NCBI RefSeq assembly: GCF_002951835.1
Contig: NZ_CP019448.1
Location: 186,001-250,000 of the forward strand
DNA: 64,000 bases
Direction of reading: 5' to 3'
Source of the DNA: Simonsiella muelleri ATCC 29453
GTDB lineage: Bacteria; Pseudomonadota; Gammaproteobacteria; Burkholderiales; Neisseriaceae
Each line of letters starts with the position of its first letter. Position 1 is the stretch's first letter. Position numbers and translations under genes: made by a program. The notes below the pieces were generated by a model. It did no database searches. It was not told the DNA's origin and was given only the letters and a program-made list of their open reading frames with translations. This document shows, one piece after another, positions 41,998 through 50,155 of the stretch.

Positions 41998-43287
41998 ATG
42001 TTACACAAAATTTACAATGCACTATTTTGCAGCATCCTCAAGCCACTGATTCAACATTATTTGCGTAAACGCGCTCAAAAAAATCCCGACTATCTGCAAG
42101 ATTGGGCGGAACGTTTTGGCGAACCGTATCCCAATCCCATACAAAATGCAATTTGGATTCATGCGGTTTCAGTGGGCGAAACGCGCGCTGCTCAACCGTT
42201 AATTATTGAATTAAAAAAATATTTTCCTGATTCGCCACTTTTAATCACGCAAATGACACCCACAGGTCGCGCCACAGCTCAGCAGCTTTACCCACACGCA
42301 CAATGTCGTTATTTGCCATACGATAATCCAAAATGGGTTCAACAATTTATCCGTGAACATCGTCCAAAATTAGGCATATTAATGGAGACAGAAATTTGGG
42401 TAAATTTGATTCATGCGTGTGCAGCAGAAAATGTGCCATTATTTTTGGCAAATGCGCGGTTATCTGAAAAATCGGAGCGTGGTTATTGGAAAATTCGTGG
42501 TTTGGTTGCGCCAGCGTTGGCAAAATTGTCGGGTTGTTACGCGCAAACTATTGAAGATGCAGAGCGTTTGGAAAAAATTGGCGTAAAAAATCCGCTGATT
42601 TGCGGTAACACGAAATTTGACATCACGCCATCAGCAGAATCCACAAAATTGGCAAATGAGTTTCGTGCCAGAATTGGTGATAGACGCGTGTTTTTGGCAG
42701 CCAGTACACGTGAAAAAGATGGCGTGGACGAAGCACAATGGATTGTTCAAGCATGGAAGAAAATCGCCCAATCAAATGATTTGTTGATTATTGTGCCACG
42801 ACATCTTGAGCGTTTTCAGGCAGCCTTTGATTTTGCTACGCAAGCAGGTTTGCCAACGCAAAAACGCAGCGATAATCAAATTGTACAGCCTAAAACGCAA
42901 GTGTGGATTGGGGATAGCATGGGGGAAATGTTTGCCTATTATCAGGCAGCAGACGTGGTGTTTGTCGGTGGCAGTTTGGTGGAGACAGGATGTCAAAATG
43001 TGATTGAGCCGATGAGTTGCGGCAAACCCGTGTTGTTTGGGCTATCTACATTTAATTTTCAGGCTGCTTGCGATTGGGCGTTGATGGCTGGCGCAGCAAA
43101 ACAGTTGAATACGGCCGAAGAAGTGGTACAAACCGCATGCGATTGGTTGCATCATCCACATTTGAGTGCACCCATCGCGCAAAGTGCGCGTGATTTCGTG
43201 GCTCAACACCACGGCGCAAGCGCAAAAATGGCACATGAAATCCATCAAATCATCACAAAAATAGCAAAAGACCAAGAGACAAGTTAA
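41998..43287 (+). CDS. waaA: 3-deoxy-D-manno-octulosonic acid (Kdo) transferase
   Basis: A 429-residue GT30 glycosyltransferase of the inner membrane that adds Kdo to lipid A precursor. Diagnostic segments are WAERFGEPYPNPIQNAIWIHAVSVGETRAAQPLI, LITQMTPTGRATAQ, METEIWVNLI, LANARLSEKSERGYW and, in the C-terminal lobe, FVGGSLVETGCQNVIEPMSCGKPVLFG. Two DUS-type peptides are in frame (FQAAFDF and FQAACDW). It starts an LPS-related stretch continuing with msbA after glyQ. Confidence 0.95.
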   Translation: MLHKIYNALFCSILKPLIQHYLRKRAQKNPDYLQDWAERFGEPYPNPIQNAIWIHAVSVGETRAAQPLIIELKKYFPDSPLLITQMTPTGRATAQQLYPHAQCRYLPYDNPKWVQQFIREHRPKLGILMETEIWVNLIHACAAENVPLFLANARLSEKSERGYWKIRGLVAPALAKLSGCYAQTIEDAERLEKIGVKNPLICGNTKFDITPSAESTKLANEFRARIGDRRVFLAASTREKDGVDEAQWIVQAWKKIAQSNDLLIIVPRHLERFQAAFDFATQAGLPTQKRSDNQIVQPKTQVWIGDSMGEMFAYYQAADVVFVGGSLVETGCQNVIEPMSCGKPVLFGLSTFNFQAACDWALMAGAAKQLNTAEEVVQTACDWLHHPHLSAPIAQSARDFVAQHHGASAKMAHEIHQIITKIAKDQETS

Positions 43288-43382
43288 AATAGACAAATTT
43301 TGTTTTCAGGCAGCCTGACAAGCCAAGCATTCTGTAAACACATGATTTTGCCAATCATCGTGGGGTGCGCGGCAGAGTGGGT

Positions 43383-43406
43383 ATGGCGGCGATACGCCAT
43401 GTTTTT
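43383..43406 (+). terminator. Putative terminator in the waaA-glyQ gap
   Basis: ATGGCG (43383-43388) and CGCCAT (43395-43400) form a 6-bp stem with a 6-nt loop followed by GTTTTT. It is about 95 nt after waaA. The rest of this 200-nt gap has two DUS copies and no recognisable gene. Confidence 0.45.
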
Positions 43407-43486
43407 CAATTTTAAAGAAAATTGAGTTTGGGGCTGCCTGAAAAATGTTTTTGATATTTTTATGATTATTTTTAAAGAATTGAATT

Positions 43487-44389
43487 ATGATGCTGACTTT
43501 CCAACAAATTATTTTCAAATTACAAAACTATTGGGCGGAACAAGGTTGCGCCATTATTCAACCGTTTGATATGGAAGTGGGCGCAGGAACTTCACACCCA
43601 TCTACTTGTTTACGCGCACTTGGTCCAGAACCGTGGAATGTGGCGTATGTTCAGCCCAGTCGTCGTCCGAAAGACGGTCGTTATGGCGACAACCCAAACC
43701 GTTTGCAGCATTATTATCAATTTCAAGTTGCGCTGAAACCTGCACCTGATGACATTCAAGATTTGTATTTAGGCAGCCTGAAAGAGTTGGGCATTGACCC
43801 GACTGTCCACGATATTCGTTTTGTGGAAGACGACTGGGAAAATCCGACTTTAGGCGCGTGGGGTTTGGGCTGGGAAGTGTGGCTCAACGGCATGGAAGTT
43901 ACCCAATTTACTTATTTCCAACAAGTCGGTGGTATTGATTGTAGTCCTGTTTTGGGTGAGATTACTTACGGCATTGAGCGTTTGGCGATGTATTTGCAAG
44001 GCGTTGAAAATGTGTATGATTTGGTATGGGCGATAACACCCGATGGCAGCAAATTGACCTATGGCGATGTGTATCATCAAAATGAAGTGGAGCAATCTAC
44101 TTACAATTTTGAATACAGCGATGCAGAATGGTTGCTTAATCAATTCAATGGCTTTGAAGCGCAAGCCAAGCGTTTGCTGGAAACTGAAGACGCGCAATTG
44201 GCGTTGCCAGCGTATGAGTTGGTGTTGAAAGCGGGGCATATGTTTAATTTATTGGACGCACGCGGCGCGATTTCTGTTACCGAACGCGCAACCTACATTG
44301 GGCGCATTCGTACCTTAAGCCGACAAGTGGCGCAAAAATTTGTGGCGAGTCGTGAAGCGTTGGGTTATCCGTTGATTAAAAATAAATAA
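43487..44389 (+). CDS. glyQ: Glycyl-tRNA synthetase alpha subunit
   Basis: A 300-residue alpha subunit of the heterotetrameric class II enzyme. FQQIIFKLQNYWAEQGCAIIQPFDMEVGAGTSHPSTCLRALG at the start, WNVAYVQPSRRPKDGRYGDNPNRLQHYYQFQV and GGIDCSPVLGEITYGIERLAMYLQGV are diagnostic. Two ATG codons lie in tandem (43487 and 43490); the family start is the second. glyS lies 5.8 kb downstream, separated by msbA and glycan genes. A DUS is in frame as YLGSLKELG. Confidence 0.97.
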   Translation: MMLTFQQIIFKLQNYWAEQGCAIIQPFDMEVGAGTSHPSTCLRALGPEPWNVAYVQPSRRPKDGRYGDNPNRLQHYYQFQVALKPAPDDIQDLYLGSLKELGIDPTVHDIRFVEDDWENPTLGAWGLGWEVWLNGMEVTQFTYFQQVGGIDCSPVLGEITYGIERLAMYLQGVENVYDLVWAITPDGSKLTYGDVYHQNEVEQSTYNFEYSDAEWLLNQFNGFEAQAKRLLETEDAQLALPAYELVLKAGHMFNLLDARGAISVTERATYIGRIRTLSRQVAQKFVASREALGYPLIKNK

Positions 44390-44442
44390 TTTTCAGGCTG
44401 CCTGAAGAAAATTTACGCGCAGTTCTTCAGGCAGCCTGAAAA
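44390..44442 (+). terminator. 20-bp DUS-based hairpin between glyQ and msbA
   Basis: Positions 44390-44409 and 44423-44442 are perfect 20-bp complements around a 13-nt loop and are built from two oppositely oriented DUS. The first arm starts directly after the glyQ stop. Confidence 0.65.
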
Positions 44443-44457
44443 AATAAAGAACAAAAT

Positions 44458-46308
44458 ATGATAGAAAAACTCACATTTGGCTTATTTTCCGAACAAGATT
44501 CGCGCAGTTTTACGCGTCTGCTTGCCTACATTAAACCTTATAAAATGCGTCTATTTTGGGCTGTTCTTGCTATTGTGGGCGTGGCGTTTACTGAAAGTTA
44601 TTTGGCGGCATTTATTGCACCGTTGGTCAATCAAGGTTTTGCTGCACCGACTGAACCGCCACAACTTGTGATGGGCAATGATATTGTTGCGACACTCCAA
44701 AATCTGAAAAATGAATTTAACTATTTGATTTGGGGTACAGAAGACAAAGTTTGGATTGTGCCTGTGTTTTTCATTTCACTGGTAATTTTTCGTGGGATTT
44801 GTCGTTACGCCAGCACTTATTTGATGACGTGGGTTTCGGTGATGGCGATTAGCAGCTTGCGCCGTGATATGTTCAAGAAAATGCTGACTTTATCATCTGA
44901 TTTTCATCAAAAAACCCCTGCGGGCGATGTACTCATGAATATTGTACAAATGGCGGAAGGTTCGATTAGTGGCGCGAGCAATGTATTTATTGTTTTGATT
45001 CGCGATACGTTGATTGTGATTGGTTTGATATGCGTGTTGCTATATTTGAACTGGCAATTGAGTTTGATTGTAGCGTTGATGTTCCCTATTTTGTCGTTGC
45101 TATCGCGTTATTATCGTAACCGATTGAAAGGAATCATTAATAGTGCACAACTTAGCATTGGTACGCTGAATAATACCGTCAACGAAATTCATCAAGGTAA
45201 CCGCGTTGTTAAATTATTTGGTGGGCAAGTTCAAGCGCAAAAACGCTTTGAAGCTGTTAATCAAACTTTGGTGCGTTTAAATAAAAAAATCACACAAGCC
45301 AGTGCGGCACGTTCGCCATTTAGTGAGTTGATTGCATCGTTTGCATTGGCGGTTGTGATTTTTATTGCGCTTTGGCAAAGTCAGCAGGGTTATACCACGA
45401 TTGGTGAATTTATGGCATTTATTGTGGCGATGTTGCAAATGCTTAGTCCAATCAAAAATTTAGCTAATATCAGTATTCCAATGCAAAGTATGTTTTTGGC
45501 ATCCGATTCGGTGTGTCATTTTTTAGACAGGCAGCCTGAAAAAGACACGGGTACTAAACAGTTACGCAATATTTCAGGCAGCCTGAAATTTGAAAATGTT
45601 GATGTGCAATACGAAACAGCCAACAAAAAAGCATTGGACAATTTCAATTTGACGATTCAATCAGGCGAGCGAGTGGCATTGGTTGGGCGTTCGGGTAGCG
45701 GCAAAACGACTGTTGTAAATCTGCTACCACGCTTTGTGGAACCGAGTTCAGGTAACGTTTTCATTGATGATACGAATATTGCAGATGTACAATTGGTCAA
45801 TTTGCGTACACAGTTTGCACTGGTGTCACAAGATGTGTTTTTGTTTGATGACACTCTATTTGAAAACGTGCGTTACGGTCGTCCAGAGGCCAGTGAAGAG
45901 GAAGTATTGACGGCATTAGAAGCAGCGAATTTGTTGGATTTAGTCAATAATCATGACAAAGGTTTGCATCAACTCATCGGTGCAAACGGTAGTCAATTGT
46001 CAGGCGGACAACGTCAACGCGTTTCTATTGCACGAGCCATTTTGAAAGATGCACCGATTTTGTTGTTAGATGAAGCTACGAGTGCGTTAGATAATGAATC
46101 TGAACATTTGGTACAACAAGCTCTTGAACGTTTAATGCACGGGCGAACCAGTATTATCGTGGCACATCGCCTAACCACTATTGAAAATGCCGACCGTATT
46201 GTTGTTATGGACGAAGGTAAAATCATTGAAGAAGGTTCGCATAACTTCTTGATGAAAAAGGGTGGGTATTATGCGAAATTGAGAAGCGTTAGTGGTTTGA
46301 ATTCATGA
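44458..46308 (+). CDS. msbA: Lipid A export ABC transporter MsbA
   Basis: A 616-residue half-transporter with six membrane segments in the first ~340 residues and a nucleotide-binding domain: GRSGSGKTT (Walker A), LVSQDVFLF (Q-loop), LSGGQRQRVSIARAI (signature), ILLLDEATSALD (Walker B) and AHRLTTI (H-loop). It flips LPS core-lipid A across the inner membrane. Two DUS copies are read in frame in the linker between the two domains (RQPEKD and ISGSLKFE). Its placement after waaA and before glycan genes fits LPS export. Confidence 0.93.
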   Translation: MIEKLTFGLFSEQDSRSFTRLLAYIKPYKMRLFWAVLAIVGVAFTESYLAAFIAPLVNQGFAAPTEPPQLVMGNDIVATLQNLKNEFNYLIWGTEDKVWIVPVFFISLVIFRGICRYASTYLMTWVSVMAISSLRRDMFKKMLTLSSDFHQKTPAGDVLMNIVQMAEGSISGASNVFIVLIRDTLIVIGLICVLLYLNWQLSLIVALMFPILSLLSRYYRNRLKGIINSAQLSIGTLNNTVNEIHQGNRVVKLFGGQVQAQKRFEAVNQTLVRLNKKITQASAARSPFSELIASFALAVVIFIALWQSQQGYTTIGEFMAFIVAMLQMLSPIKNLANISIPMQSMFLASDSVCHFLDRQPEKDTGTKQLRNISGSLKFENVDVQYETANKKALDNFNLTIQSGERVALVGRSGSGKTTVVNLLPRFVEPSSGNVFIDDTNIADVQLVNLRTQFALVSQDVFLFDDTLFENVRYGRPEASEEEVLTALEAANLLDLVNNHDKGLHQLIGANGSQLSGGQRQRVSIARAILKDAPILLLDEATSALDNESEHLVQQALERLMHGRTSIIVAHRLTTIENADRIVVMDEGKIIEEGSHNFLMKKGGYYAKLRSVSGLNS

Positions 46309-46329
46309 AAAGTTTAGGAATAGTTAAAG

Positions 46330-47106
46330 ATGTCAACATTAGAAAATATTCCTAATGATATTGCTGTATTTGTGGTAACTCATAAATCATTTAATTTACC
46401 GCAGGAAGCAGTGCTTGTTCCTATTCAAGTTGGGAACGGGATAGGGTTAGGATATATTTCAGATAATCAATTAGACAATATTGCTGATAAAAATCCTTTT
46501 TTTAGTGAATTAACGGCTCTTTATTTTATTTGGAAAAATATCAAAACGCCAATTATTGGGTTGGTTCATTATCGTAGGTATTTTGTTTTTAAACAAAATA
46601 TCGTTTTTTGGCGATTAAATCAAATAGCCTACCATTTAAATTTGAATGCCAAGCAGCAAACGAAACGATTACAGATTTTGAATCGCCATACAATTTTACA
46701 GGCTTTGAAAAATGCCGACATGATTATTCCGAGTCCTTTGGTTTTGGGTATGACAGTTTATGAGCATTATGATAAGTGTCATCACATAAAGGATTGGAAT
46801 ATTATTCAAAAGATATTAGCAACAAAATTTCCTGAATACTTATTAACCATGAATCAAGTTGAACAAGGTAACATTCTTTATCCATATAATATGTTTATTG
46901 GTAGGAAAAATATTATGGATAAATATTGTGAGTGGCTTTTTGATATACTTTTTGAAGCGGAAAAATTTATTGATTGTTCTCAATATAATAGCTATAACCA
47001 AAGAGTATTTGGATTTCTATCTGAACGACTTTTTACAGTGTGGTTTTTTCATCATCAAGAACAATATCGTTTTAAACATTTTTTTGTCGAGTTAATGAAA
47101 GAATAA
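46330..47106 (+). CDS. DUF4422 glycosyltransferase-like protein
   Basis: A 258-residue protein with the DUF4422 pattern: IAVFVVTHKSF, VGNGIGLGYISDNQLDNIADKNPFFSELTALYFIWKN, IGLVHYRRYF, ADMIIPSPL and NMFIGRKNIMDKYCEWLF. The family is found in capsule and LPS loci and is thought to transfer sugars; here glf follows after 2 nt. The gene is markedly AT-rich and has no DUS inside, suggesting more recent arrival than its neighbours. The start ATG 46330 lies 21 nt after msbA. Confidence 0.85.
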   Translation: MSTLENIPNDIAVFVVTHKSFNLPQEAVLVPIQVGNGIGLGYISDNQLDNIADKNPFFSELTALYFIWKNIKTPIIGLVHYRRYFVFKQNIVFWRLNQIAYHLNLNAKQQTKRLQILNRHTILQALKNADMIIPSPLVLGMTVYEHYDKCHHIKDWNIIQKILATKFPEYLLTMNQVEQGNILYPYNMFIGRKNIMDKYCEWLFDILFEAEKFIDCSQYNSYNQRVFGFLSERLFTVWFFHHQEQYRFKHFFVELMKE

Positions 47107-47108
47107 TT

Positions 47109-48248
47109 ATGAAATTTTTATGTGTAGGCGCAGGTTTTTCTTGCGCTGTTATTGCACGAGAATTGGCGCAATCAGGACACAAAGTTACAGTGATTGACCA
47201 ACGTTCGCATACGGCAGGTAATTGCCATACTGAACGAGATAAAGAAACCAATGTAATGGTGCATATTTACGGTCCACATATTTTCCATACCAACAATGAA
47301 ACAGTTTGGAATTACTTGCAAAAGTTTGGCGAATTTATGCCATACACAAACCGTGTAAAAGCTGTGAGTGGCGGTCAAGTATATTCATTGCCTGTTAATT
47401 TGCATACCATTAACCAATTTTATGGTAAAACTTTTTCTCCAAAAGAAGCCAAAGCATGGATTACCGAGCAATCAGACCAATCCATTACGGAACCGCAAAC
47501 TTTTGAAGAGCAAGCAATGAAATTTGTTGGCAAAGATTTATATCAAGCTTTTTTTAAAGGTTATACCGCTAAACAATGGGGCGTGTCGCCAACGAAATTG
47601 CCAGCCAGTATTTTAAAACGTTTACCAGTTCGTTTTAATTATGATGATAATTATTTTGCCCACAAATATCAAGGTATGCCAAAAAATGGTTATACCGAAA
47701 TCGTGGACAATATTTTAAATCATGAAAATATTACCGTTCAATTAAATACACCATTTGATGAAACTATGCTATCTGAATACGATCATGTTTTTTGGTCAGC
47801 ACCATTAGACGCATGGTTCAAACATCAGTTTGGTAAATTGGGCTACCGTACTTTAGACTTTGAAGCCTTTACCGATGAAGGCGATTTTCAAGGTAATGCG
47901 GTGATTAATTATTGCGATGAAGCCGTGCCTTACACACGCATTACCGAGCATAAGTATTTTGCGTCTTGGGAGCAACATGAAAAAACAGTGTGTTATAAAG
48001 AATTTAGTCGTAGTTGTGAAGATGGGGATATTCCATACTATCCTATCCGTTTAGCGGAAGACCAAGCCTTGTTATCGCAATACGAAAACCTTGCTAATCA
48101 AGCCAAAGGTGTGAGTTTTGTAGGGCGTTTGGGAACATACCGCTACTTGGATATGGATGTAACCATTGCGGAAGCTTTAAAAACAGCCCAAGGCGTATTA
48201 GATGATTTAGCTAATAATCAAGCGATTCAGCCGTTTTATTTTGCTTAA
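47109..48248 (+). CDS. glf: UDP-galactopyranose mutase
   Basis: A 379-residue flavoenzyme that interconverts UDP-galactopyranose and UDP-galactofuranose. The FAD-binding start FLCVGAGFSCAVIARELAQSGHKVTVID, then AGNCHTERD, HIYGPHIFHT and the active-site region GYTAKQWG with RLPVRFNYDDNYF are typical; the arginines of PYTRITEHKYF bind the substrate diphosphate. It supplies UDP-Galf to the adjacent GlfT2-like enzyme. It begins 2 nt after the DUF4422 gene. Confidence 0.97.
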   Translation: MKFLCVGAGFSCAVIARELAQSGHKVTVIDQRSHTAGNCHTERDKETNVMVHIYGPHIFHTNNETVWNYLQKFGEFMPYTNRVKAVSGGQVYSLPVNLHTINQFYGKTFSPKEAKAWITEQSDQSITEPQTFEEQAMKFVGKDLYQAFFKGYTAKQWGVSPTKLPASILKRLPVRFNYDDNYFAHKYQGMPKNGYTEIVDNILNHENITVQLNTPFDETMLSEYDHVFWSAPLDAWFKHQFGKLGYRTLDFEAFTDEGDFQGNAVINYCDEAVPYTRITEHKYFASWEQHEKTVCYKEFSRSCEDGDIPYYPIRLAEDQALLSQYENLANQAKGVSFVGRLGTYRYLDMDVTIAEALKTAQGVLDDLANNQAIQPFYFA

Positions 48249-48311
48249 ACTTTATTCAGGCTGCCTGAAAAATTTAGGCAGTATTTTCTTATTTTGACTA
48301 ACAACATAATC

Positions 48312-50093
48312 ATGAATATTTTACAACATCTTGTTTTCCCAAATTTTGATATTGAAGCTCCTGACGATTTATATGTGCGTCCATGGGGTGGTGCGGTTGT
48401 TTCGCGTTCAGAAAAACAAGTTAATTTTTATCAAAAAGGCTCAGGCTGTGCTTTTGACACCTTTTTTAATTCATTGACCATTCAGACATGGAAAAATGAA
48501 ACGCCTGTTCGTCAAATTAAATTAAGATTATTTGGCAAAGGTGAATTTTTTATCAGAATTAGGCGTCATAAATTGCACACAGAAATGAGACATTTGAGTG
48601 AGCAAAAAATTACTTTAACAGAACAGGGTGTTGATGTAGATTTTGGCAATTTGGAAGATCATACTGAAGGTATGTTGTTTTTTGAATTGATTTCATTGGC
48701 TGATGATAATTTTATCAATAAAGGTTTTTATTATACTGAGTTAGCGCCAGTGAATTCTGTGAAATTAGGGATTGTGATTACTCACTTTAATCGCAAGCAC
48801 TATGTATTACCAGCGATTGACCGCGTTTCAAAAGATTTGTTACAAGACCCTTATTTTAAAGATAAAATCAGTTTAATTGTGGTGGATAATTCCCAAAATA
48901 TCACACCCGAAGAAGCGCAATGCGCAATTGTGATTCCAAACCAGAATTTGGGTGGTTCTGGTGGATTTACGCGTGGTTTGATGTATTTGGAAGACCAAAA
49001 AGATTATACGCATTGTTTGTTTATGGACGATGATGCTTCGTGTGAGATTGAAAGTATTCGCCGTGCTTACGCTTTATTACAATATACAACAACTGAAAAA
49101 TTTGCGGTATCAGGAGCGCAATTAAGAGAATTAGCTCCTACTGTTATCCATGAAAAAGGTGCTTGCTTCAGAAAACAGAGAATAGCATCTTTGCATCATG
49201 GTAGAGATATTAGGCATGTTCATGAATTATTATTAGCTGAACAAAATGAATTACAAGCAAATTATGGTGCATGGTGGTTCTTTGCTTTTAAAATTAAAGA
49301 TGTTTCTCATCATCCATTTCCATTTTTTGTGAGAGGAGATGATATTTCTTTCAGTTTATATAATAATTTTAAAGTCTGTACATTAAATGGCATTGGTGTA
49401 TGGGGAGAGGACTTTTGGGTTAAAGAAAGTCCAATGACTAGATATTTAGGGGTCAGATCATTTTTAGCTTGCCATATTTTAGGCGATACGGGCGTAACTA
49501 AAAAAGAATTAAAGCAAAATTTTAAGGTATGGTATTTAGGTTGTATTAATTCTTATAATTATACGTCTGCAAAAGCTATTTATTTCGCTTTAGTAGATTC
49601 TTTGTTGGGTACTAAGTTATATTCTTGCGATATAGATGCGAATAAAGCACGTTCAAAAATTGCTGCTTTACCGCAAGATGAAAAAATGAAACCCATTAGA
49701 CGAGAAGATTATGAGTTGAAATTTGTTGCGCATCCGTCAAAAAATCGTTGCCGTATGCGAAAATGGATTCGTAAATTAACATTAAATTATTTGTTAATGC
49801 CTGAATGTGTTATGAAAAAAGGCGTAGTCTTCCAACCTAAACATTTTAGTGCAAATTTAGACCAAACCTATCGTTTTAAAGAAATTTATTACGAACATGA
49901 AGCAACTAGAACGGGTTATGTCGTAAAATTTGATCGTCAGCGTTTATGGCAGGCATATAAAGATTATTTTGCTGCTTTAAAATTAATTGATGAAAAATTT
50001 GATTCTGCAAAAGCAGATTATTTGGCTCATCAAGATGAACTGACTTCTCGTGCATTTTGGGAAAAAGTATATAGCCAAGATTTGAAAAAATAG
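48312..50093 (+). CDS. GlfT2-like galactofuranosyltransferase
   Basis: A 593-residue GT2-type enzyme resembling mycobacterial GlfT2: an N-terminal beta-rich domain (about 1-145), then the GT-A domain with KLGIVITHFNRKHYV, the NQNLGGSGGFTRGLMYL motif and the metal-binding FMDDDA (about 238-243), and WWFFAFKI, PFFVRGDDISFSLY and WGEDFWVKESPMTRYLGVRS further on. A C-terminal helical domain follows. It probably polymerises or adds Galf residues. ATG 48312 is chosen over TTG 48294. No DUS inside; the middle is AT-rich. Confidence 0.88.
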   Translation: MNILQHLVFPNFDIEAPDDLYVRPWGGAVVSRSEKQVNFYQKGSGCAFDTFFNSLTIQTWKNETPVRQIKLRLFGKGEFFIRIRRHKLHTEMRHLSEQKITLTEQGVDVDFGNLEDHTEGMLFFELISLADDNFINKGFYYTELAPVNSVKLGIVITHFNRKHYVLPAIDRVSKDLLQDPYFKDKISLIVVDNSQNITPEEAQCAIVIPNQNLGGSGGFTRGLMYLEDQKDYTHCLFMDDDASCEIESIRRAYALLQYTTTEKFAVSGAQLRELAPTVIHEKGACFRKQRIASLHHGRDIRHVHELLLAEQNELQANYGAWWFFAFKIKDVSHHPFPFFVRGDDISFSLYNNFKVCTLNGIGVWGEDFWVKESPMTRYLGVRSFLACHILGDTGVTKKELKQNFKVWYLGCINSYNYTSAKAIYFALVDSLLGTKLYSCDIDANKARSKIAALPQDEKMKPIRREDYELKFVAHPSKNRCRMRKWIRKLTLNYLLMPECVMKKGVVFQPKHFSANLDQTYRFKEIYYEHEATRTGYVVKFDRQRLWQAYKDYFAALKLIDEKFDSAKADYLAHQDELTSRAFWEKVYSQDLKK

Positions 50094-50155
50094 GAATTTG
50101 TGGGCTGCCTTATTGTTAGGTAGCCTATTCCAGTTTATATTTTAGGAAAAGTTAA

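Noticed and set aside
43306..43518. Minus-strand 70-codon frame between waaA and glyQ
   Set aside because: Its composition looks random, it overlaps the start of glyQ, and it contains two DUS.
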